Part shown: positions 33,717-38,570 of the stretch, piece by piece
Layout of the letters: each line of letters begins with the position of its first letter
Position numbering within the stretch: the stretch's first letter is position 1
Assembly (NCBI GenBank): GCA_903922735.1
Contig: CAIXUZ010000042.1
Coordinates: forward strand, 1-38,570
Direction of reading: 5' to 3'
Length of the DNA stretch: 38,570 bases
Source of the DNA: an uncultured Verrucomicrobia subdivision 3 bacterium
Lineage (GTDB): Bacteria > Verrucomicrobiota > Verrucomicrobiia > Limisphaerales > UBA11358
The notes under the pieces: model-generated
What the model saw: only the letters and a program-made list of their open reading frames with translations
What the model was told of the DNA's origin: nothing
Databases searched by the model: none
Program-made: the position numbers and the translations under genes

Positions 33717-33910
33717 TTAATTGTTTCAAGGATTCAAAATGCATAACGGAAACGCATAACAAACACAGTCGTATTTCAGGGTATGGATGGTGTTTGATGG
33801 TGTTGAAAATGGCGACGTGTGAATTTGTTTTTATGGTTTTTACAGCCGCATCCGCCTCATCTTCGGAATATTTGTTTTCAATACCATATGCAATTTCTTG
33901 ATGTGAGGTG
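33717..33910. other. AT-rich non-coding island edge
   Basis: About 190 bp between the tRNA hairpin and the integrase remnant. Frames here are short and unconvincing on both strands, including an 89-codon minus frame that runs into the tRNA. I recognise nothing; it may be decayed integrase or attachment-site sequence. Confidence 0.4.
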
Positions 33911-34057
33911 CTCAATTTCGCTCTGCACGCCAACGAAAACCTGACCGCTCAACAAGCAGGGAATTCGCCGGCCATGATTCACCAGCATTACAAAGGGCTC
34001 GCGACATAAGCAGAGGCGGAAAAGTGGTTTGCTGTGATGCCAGCGAAACCTGAGTGA
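33911..34057 (+). pseudogene. Decayed tyrosine-recombinase (integrase) C-terminus
   Basis: In one frame the sequence reads LNFALHANENLTAQQAGNSPAMIHQHYKGLAT (shown in part), then a stop at 34007-34009, then [15 protein letters not shown] and a final stop at 34055. AGNSPAMIHQHYKGLA matches the last catalytic block of verrucomicrobial phage-type integrases, where the H-x-x-Tyr region includes the nucleophile tyrosine (HQHY here). The stop replaces what is usually a lysine codon in this family (AAG to TAA). The N-terminal ~85% is absent. Its position 235 bp after tRNA-Tyr, on the same strand, fits a gene that once inserted the island. Confidence 0.7.
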
Positions 34058-34184
34058 ATTACTCCGACAATTTCCGACAGAAAGCTTAGCGGGTTTGAAC
34101 GGAATGTTTTCGCGATTAGGCCCGGAATCAATCGTGTGGATGAGTTTTGGTCTATTTGCACGGCTACATCATCAGCATTTTGAA

Positions 34185-34213
34185 TTGGCTCTCGCTTCCC
34201 GTTGCCATACGAT
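34185..34213 (+). promoter_or_regulatory. Candidate promoter of hsdM-hsdS
   Basis: TTGGCT (34185-34190), a 17-bp spacer and TACGAT (34208-34213). The hsdM ATG follows 10 nt after the -10 box, so the leader would be 3-4 nt. Each hexamer has four of six consensus bases, so this is tentative. Confidence 0.4.
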
Positions 34214-34223
34214 TCCAGAACGT

Positions 34224-35843
34224 ATGAATTGGGTTGCTCCGTCAGAAAAAGATGCTGCCACGGACACGCTGGAAAAGCGGCTTTGGGATGCTGCCGACCA
34301 ATTCCGCGCCAATTCCGGTCTCAGTGCCGCGCAGTATTCGCAACCCGTTCTCGGCCTTATTTTTCTCCGATTCGCCGAAGCCCGCTTCAGCAAGCAACGC
34401 ACGGTTCTGGAAAAAATCTCCACTTCTTCACGACGCGGCTCGCGGGTGGACGAACCTGCTGCCTACCATGCCGAAGGCATTCTGTATCTACCGCCAAATT
34501 CTCGCTTCGATTTCCTGCTGAAGCTGCCTGAAGTAGATGACATCGGCGCCAAGGTCAATGAAGCCATGCGCGACATTGAAAAACAGAATCCGCCCCTCGC
34601 TGGAGTGCTCCCAAAGACATTCAACCTTTTCACCAGCACGCTGCTCAAGGAACTGCTTAAAAAGATTTCAGAGATTCCCATCAATCTCGAATACGACGCC
34701 TTTGGGCGGATTTACGAATATTTCCTCAGCGAGTTTGCGATGACTGAGGGGCAAGGCGGCGGCGAATTTTACACGCCGTCTCCCATCGTTCGATTGCTGG
34801 CGGAAATTATCGAGCCGTATCACGGACGCATTCTTGACCCGGCGTGTGGTTCGGGCGGCATGTTTGTTCAATCCGCGCGGTTCGTATCGGAACACAAAAA
34901 GAATCCATCATCGGAACTGTCCATCCACGGTGTTGAGAAGACCGATGAAACCGGGCGGCTCTGCCGCATGAATCTTGCGGTGCATGGATTGGAAGGCGAC
35001 ATCCGGCACGGCGGTCAAATCAACAGCTACTACGACGACCCGCACGAAGCCACTGGCAAGTTTGATTTTGTTCTCGCCAATCCGCCTTTCAACGTCAATG
35101 CCGTGAATAAAGACCGGCTGAAAGATTCTGTTGGGCCGAAGCGTCGCTACCCTTTCGGTCTGCCGCGCAACGACAATGGAAATTATCTCTGGATTCAACT
35201 TTTTTACTCGGCATTGAATCCCAAAGGCCGCGCGGGATTTGTGATGGCGAATGCCGCTGCCGACGCGCGCAGTTCTGAACAGGAGATTCGGCAGAAACTT
35301 ATTGAGAGCCGCGCGGTGGACGTAATGATTGCTGTCGGGCCGAATATGTTTTACACGGTTACTCTGGCTTGCGCTTTGTGGTTTTTCGATAAGGGCAAAG
35401 CCAATTCCAAAAATGCAGACACGGTGCTATTTATTGATGCCCGGCACATTTACCGACAAATTGACCGCGCACACCGGGAATGGACGCCCGCACAGATTGG
35501 CTTCATTGCCAATGTAGTTCGCCTCTATCGCGGTGAGGATTTGGATTTCACCCTTGGCGGTGTGGAAGTTGAAGCGAAGCTCAAGGAAGTTTTTGGGAAG
35601 AAATTAACCTACGCCGATATAGCTGGGCTGTGCAAAGCTGCCACGCTCAAAGAAATCGAATTGCGCGGCTGGTCGCTCAACCCCGGTCTTTATGTTGGGG
35701 TCGCTCCGGGTGAAGCCGTAAGCAATGAAGACTTCAAAGAACAACTTGAAACGCTGAACGAGGAACTCGTAACTCTCAATGCTCAGTCGCGCGACCTCGA
35801 AAAAACCATCGCCGATAACGTGGTAGAGATTTTGGAGGCGTGA
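34224..35843 (+). CDS. hsdM: Type I restriction-modification DNA methyltransferase subunit
   Basis: N6-adenine methyltransferase, 539 aa from the ATG at 34224. The frame runs open to 34095, but the extra residues do not resemble the family. The N-terminal HsdM_N helical domain ([19 protein letters not shown].., [15 protein letters not shown]) is followed by the SAM motif [13 protein letters not shown] and the catalytic NPPF (VLANPPFNV). A C-terminal helical tail ends in [15 protein letters not shown]. HsdM works with HsdS as an M2S1 methylase and with HsdR as the restriction enzyme. No hsdR is in this window. Codon use and base composition are more AT-rich than in the genes before the tRNA, suggesting transfer. 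Confidence 0.94.
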   Translation: MNWVAPSEKDAATDTLEKRLWDAADQFRANSGLSAAQYSQPVLGLIFLRFAEARFSKQRTVLEKISTSSRRGSRVDEPAAYHAEGILYLPPNSRFDFLLKLPEVDDIGAKVNEAMRDIEKQNPPLAGVLPKTFNLFTSTLLKELLKKISEIPINLEYDAFGRIYEYFLSEFAMTEGQGGGEFYTPSPIVRLLAEIIEPYHGRILDPACGSGGMFVQSARFVSEHKKNPSSELSIHGVEKTDETGRLCRMNLAVHGLEGDIRHGGQINSYYDDPHEATGKFDFVLANPPFNVNAVNKDRLKDSVGPKRRYPFGLPRNDNGNYLWIQLFYSALNPKGRAGFVMANAAADARSSEQEIRQKLIESRAVDVMIAVGPNMFYTVTLACALWFFDKGKANSKNADTVLFIDARHIYRQIDRAHREWTPAQIGFIANVVRLYRGEDLDFTLGGVEVEAKLKEVFGKKLTYADIAGLCKAATLKEIELRGWSLNPGLYVGVAPGEAVSNEDFKEQLETLNEELVTLNAQSRDLEKTIADNVVEILEA

Positions 35844-35845
35844 CA

Positions 35846-37021
35846 ATGGTTCTGAACGGCTTAACTGAATCTACGCTCGCCGAGGTTTGCACCCTCGTTA
35901 CCGATGGCACTCACGATACGCCAAAGCGTGTTACATCAGGTTTTCCGCTCATCAAGGCGAAGGAAATCACAGGTGGCCGAATTGATTTTGAAAGTTGTGA
36001 CCAGATTTCAGAGGAAGAGCACATTGAAGTTATTGCTCGGTCAAAACCTGAATTCGGCGACACGTTGTTTGCCCATATCGGCGCATCTCTTGGAGAAGCT
36101 GCTTTCGTTAATACGACGCGAGAATTCAGCATTAAAAACATAGCTCTGTTCAAGCCGAATCCTGCAATCATTAATGCGCGCTACCTTTACTACCTTGTTA
36201 TTAGTCCAGCATTCCAGTCTCTCGCTAAAGGAACGAAGACTGGTTCAGCTCAACCTTTTCTTGGCCTCAGCCAATTACGCAGTCACCGCATTGAATATCA
36301 CCGCGATTTGGCTACTCAACGCAGTATTGGGGCAATCCTATCGGCCTACGATGATTTGATGGAAAACGGTCAGAAGCGAATCAAAATCTTAGAGGCGATG
36401 GCCCGCACCCTCTATCGCGAGTGGTTCATCCGTGAGAATTTTCCATCGAACAAAAGAGATAATTCATTTCGGAAAAGCACTTTTGGCGACCTTTTTGTGT
36501 TGGTGAAAGAACCGTTTGCCGAAAAGCTCCACAATGACCGTCCTTTGCTCGACCTCTCACGGATGCCACAACATTCGCTTGCGCCGGAATTAACAGGCAA
36601 AGCCAGCGAACTAACCACTTCTCGAATCTTGTTTGAGCCGGGCGATACATTGTTTGGCGCAATTCGTTGCTACTTGCATAAAGTTGTTGCCGTGCATTTT
36701 CGCGGTGTAACCAACACTTCGGTTCTTGTGCTGCGCCCGAAAAAAGAATGTTTCCGCTCACTCGCTGCCATCATCGCCAGTGATAAAGAGACGATTCGGT
36801 GGGCTGACACACATAGCACCGGAACAAAAATGCCGGTCATCAATTGGGGCGTTTTTCAAACCATGCCCGCGCCGCTGCCATCTGACGTATTGGCTGAAAG
36901 ATTTGAATCAATCGCCGGGCCGATGCTTGAACAGATTGGAATTCTTTCTACTCAAATCCAAAACTTGAGACATACGCGCGACCTACTGCTGCCGCGTCTG
37001 TTGTCAGGACAAGTGAATTAA
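35846..37021 (+). CDS. hsdS: Type I restriction-modification specificity subunit
   Basis: DNA-recognition subunit of 391 aa. I choose the ATG at 35846 since TTGGAGG (35833-35838) sits 7 nt before it; the GTG at 35840 would be only 1 nt from that site. Two target-recognition domains (TRD1 ~1-160, TRD2 ~205-345) alternate with two conserved helical spacers: LATQRSIGAILSAYDDLMENGQKRIKIL..REWFI, and the C-terminal LAERFESIAGP...LRHTRDLLLPRLLSGQ. The recognised sequence cannot be predicted. It sits two bases past the hsdM stop. A second copy of its 3' end lies at 37672-37773. Confidence 0.92.
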   Translation: MVLNGLTESTLAEVCTLVTDGTHDTPKRVTSGFPLIKAKEITGGRIDFESCDQISEEEHIEVIARSKPEFGDTLFAHIGASLGEAAFVNTTREFSIKNIALFKPNPAIINARYLYYLVISPAFQSLAKGTKTGSAQPFLGLSQLRSHRIEYHRDLATQRSIGAILSAYDDLMENGQKRIKILEAMARTLYREWFIRENFPSNKRDNSFRKSTFGDLFVLVKEPFAEKLHNDRPLLDLSRMPQHSLAPELTGKASELTTSRILFEPGDTLFGAIRCYLHKVVAVHFRGVTNTSVLVLRPKKECFRSLAAIIASDKETIRWADTHSTGTKMPVINWGVFQTMPAPLPSDVLAERFESIAGPMLEQIGILSTQIQNLRHTRDLLLPRLLSGQVN

Positions 37022-37036
37022 GGGAAAACTAAATCC

Positions 37037-37672
37037 ATGGCAAAACGCGCAATACTTACTCCGATAAATTTGAAAGCATGGTGTAAGCTTGCGAAAAAGT
37101 CGGAAATTAGGAATCGGATGAAGAAAGACTCCTATTCGATGGCTTATCCAATATTGGTCTCCCACTTTTCGGGGATTCGTCGATGGACTTGGGACGATGC
37201 GATGGTTGGTCTCCACATTGTTTATGGTTGGATGCCGACCATACCTAAACTTCAAAAAATCATGCTGTGGAATGAAGTCAAAAAGCAAAATCTGGTAAAA
37301 ATCCTGAATCAAGCGAAGCATGGCATTGTCCCGTCAAAGCAAAACCTTGAATTATTAAAGAGCTTTTGCAATAACTCGATAGTCGGCGGGTCTAAGCTTC
37401 TCCATTTCCTAAATCCAGAAGTGTTCCCGATTTGGGATTCGCGAGTTGCCAGAGCCTTTTTCCAGAAAAAAAAGCTCGATGCAAATAACATTAACAAATG
37501 GGAAATATATCAGACGACCCTGACAACTTGGGTAAAAACCCGAGTGGTTATTTGCGAGGTAAAAAAACTAAGGAGCTTGGGTGGTTCCCTGGGCGATGCA
37601 ACTTCCTTACGGCTAATTGAATCTGTGATGTTTCAAAAATATGTATCCAAAAGGAACAACCCAGCAAAATAA
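37037..37672 (+). CDS. Uncharacterised 211-aa protein in the hsd operon
   Basis: I do not recognise this family with confidence. It is a basic protein (many Lys/Arg), without signal peptide or membrane helix, so probably cytosolic and perhaps nucleic-acid binding. The most distinctive block is VGGSKLLHFLNPEVFPIWDSRVARAFF (residues ~116-142, written in part). The pattern S-K-x-L-H-F-L-x-P-x-x-F-P-I-x-D-S-R-V recalls HhH-GPD/OGG-like DNA glycosylase-fold proteins and DUF6308-like families, with a possible key aspartate in IWDSRV. It starts 15 bp after hsdS, and its TAA overlaps the ATG of the hsdS-like remnant (TAATG). So it is probably co-transcribed with the type I system. Confidence 0.72.
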   Translation: MAKRAILTPINLKAWCKLAKKSEIRNRMKKDSYSMAYPILVSHFSGIRRWTWDDAMVGLHIVYGWMPTIPKLQKIMLWNEVKKQNLVKILNQAKHGIVPSKQNLELLKSFCNNSIVGGSKLLHFLNPEVFPIWDSRVARAFFQKKKLDANNINKWEIYQTTLTTWVKTRVVICEVKKLRSLGGSLGDATSLRLIESVMFQKYVSKRNNPAK

Positions 37673-37773
37673 TGAAGCCACGAAATCTACTTCCAAGACT
37701 CCGCCAGACGCGTGACCTGCTTCTGACGAGCCTGTTGTCGGGGCAGTTGGAACTCACGAAATCAAGAACATGA
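37672..37773 (+). pseudogene. Duplicated 3' remnant of an hsdS gene
   Basis: A 33-codon frame reads LLPRLRQTRDLLLTSLLSGQ.. and stops at 37771. It matches the C-terminal spacer of the intact hsdS (LRHTRDLLLPRLLSGQ) in 12 of 16 positions at protein level, with different codons. It is an independent, diverged hsdS end rather than a fresh copy. This suggests that the 211-aa gene was inserted next to, or replaced most of, an older hsdS. Confidence 0.75.
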
Positions 37774-37791
37774 ACCAATATTACTGCCATT

Positions 37792-38429
37792 ATGGCTATT
37801 GAATTCCTTGCAGTGTGGGGAGTCGCGCAGGTTGCAGGATTTGTTTTCAAGCCTATCCTCGAACACCTCGCGTTGAAAACTGCGGAAGGCTTCGCAACGG
37901 ATTACCTGAAAGGCTGTATCAAAAGCGTCCTAAGCAAGCCTGAGAAAGATGCTCTTGCAACCGTGGTGGGAATATCTTTTAAAGACTTTCTTCAGATTGT
38001 GCAGGAGGAACTAGAAGGCTGCGGTCTTGAGGAATCTGAAATGGCGGCTCTTATAAACCCTGTCCAACAGTTGCTTGACCATCGGGCCGTGAAAGAAACA
38101 CTACGAGCTCCGCTTGTTTGGTCAGAAACTCCGGCTTCACCCGAAATATTGGCGAATTCATGGAATGAACTTCACCTCCCCAACTTGCCCTCTGACTTTT
38201 CCTGGAATCGTGTTGCGAAAAGGTATGGCAAAAAAGCAAATCAAATACGCCGCGAATCTGCTGAGCTTCGGGATGTGCTCGATTCTCAAAGCCTTGAGCT
38301 CATTGCGCAGACCCTTAAGTCGTCCGCGCCTGTCTCACCAGATGATGACCTGAGACGACTTCAACGAGCTATCTCGAAAGCCTACGGTCATCTAAAACTG
38401 GAATCGATGGATGCGACTACCTTCGACCT
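37792..38429 (+). pseudogene. N-terminal part of a NACHT-type STAND NTPase, truncated
   Basis: The frame starts at ATG 37792 and stays open to the window end, but NACHT-like sequence ends near 38428. About 212 residues are visible: a hydrophobic start (MAIEFLAVWGVAQVAGFVF), a helical domain, and then WNRVAKRYGKKANQIRRESAELRDVLDSQSLELI and LRRLQRAISKAYGHLKLESMD (in pieces). These strongly resemble the region just before the NACHT ATPase in bacterial NACHT proteins (typically xRESxELRxILDSQNL and YGNLKLxSLDTxxxxY). The P-loop and sensor domains are missing, because an istB-like sequence in another frame follows. NACHT proteins are known antiphage sensors. With hsdMS next door this suggests a defence island. 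It may be a dead gene or a contig-edge artefact. Confidence 0.6.
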
Positions 38430-38570
38430 AATCCATCCGTCCACAAAAAGGAAGTTTTCGATCTGGCAAGCTGCCGGTTTATCCGCGAAGCCAAGGACGT
38501 GCTGTTCCTCGGCCCGCCTGGCGTTGGCAAAACCCATCTGGCCCAAGCGATCGGCTACGAAGCGATCCGC
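38430..38570 (+). mobile_element. IS21-type istB ATPase fragment (runs off the window)
   Basis: Forty-seven codons open to the window edge read NPSVHKKEVFDLASCRFIREAKDV and LFLGPPGVGKTHLAQAIGYEAIR, with Walker A GPPGVGKT (38511-38534). This is the start of the AAA domain of IstB, the transposition helper ATPase of IS21-family elements. The first ~60-80 residues, and the istA gene that normally precedes it, are absent, and its frame differs from the NACHT frame. It is clearly more GC-rich than the sequence before it. Confidence 0.8.

Noticed and set aside
33664..33933. 89-codon minus-strand frame next to tRNA-Tyr
   Set aside because: It runs into the tRNA, matches no family I know and faces the integrase remnant; no ribosome-binding site.
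38430..38570. A genuine NACHT-IstB fusion protein
   Set aside because: The two parts are in different reading frames, and composition changes at the junction.

Overview
The window reads as a chromosomal segment from a Gram-negative, fairly GC-rich member of the PVC superphylum, most likely Verrucomicrobiota (Pedosphaera/Limisphaera-like). This is an inference from protein style and gene neighbourhoods: a DUF2339 membrane protein, an rplM-rpsI-argC...argJ block, an eight-gene moxR/Bat operon containing a DUF4381 gene, a verrucomicrobial-type integrase tail, and several word-repeating intergenic palindromes. No rRNA or marker phylogeny was available.

Layout. 1-2446: the 3' end of a GH116-type glycosidase gene, a phosphohexomutase gene and a small Trp-rich lipoprotein gene. 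2505-10157 (minus): a five-gene operon in the order tetR, RND adaptor, RND pump, EmrA-like adaptor, EmrB-like MFS pump; a promoter/operator sits at its head and no outer-membrane channel gene is present. 10252-11760: an APC amino-acid permease. 11911-12654: an exported OB-fold protein. 12706-15666: DUF2339 protein. 15959-21313: rplM, rpsI, argC, a CBS-MgtE-like membrane protein, a methyltransferase and argJ. 21398-29446: moxR, DUF58, DUF4381, batA, batB, batC, batD and batE, mostly joined by 4-bp start/stop overlaps. 29501-31022 (minus): ilvN-ilvC. 31192-32010: ferredoxin/flavodoxin-NADP reductase. 32062-33405 (minus): ffh. 33591-33676: tRNA-Tyr(GUA).

Immediately after the tRNA the sequence changes character (more AT-rich, different codon use) and becomes an accessory island: a decayed integrase C-terminus, hsdM and hsdS of a type I restriction-modification system, an unrecognised 211-aa gene, a second copy of an hsdS 3' end, and the N-terminal part of a NACHT-type STAND NTPase. 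The NACHT gene is cut off by an out-of-frame IS21-type istB fragment that runs to the window edge. This tRNA-anchored defence island is the most interesting part. No hsdR is seen in the window.

Other points worth a look are two in-frame, repeat-like insertions in argJ (one directly before the autoprocessing threonine), three promoters placed so that the mRNA would have almost no leader (tetR, moxR, hsdM), and three intergenic imperfect palindromes built of reiterated short words. All family assignments come from reading motifs; none was checked by database search.
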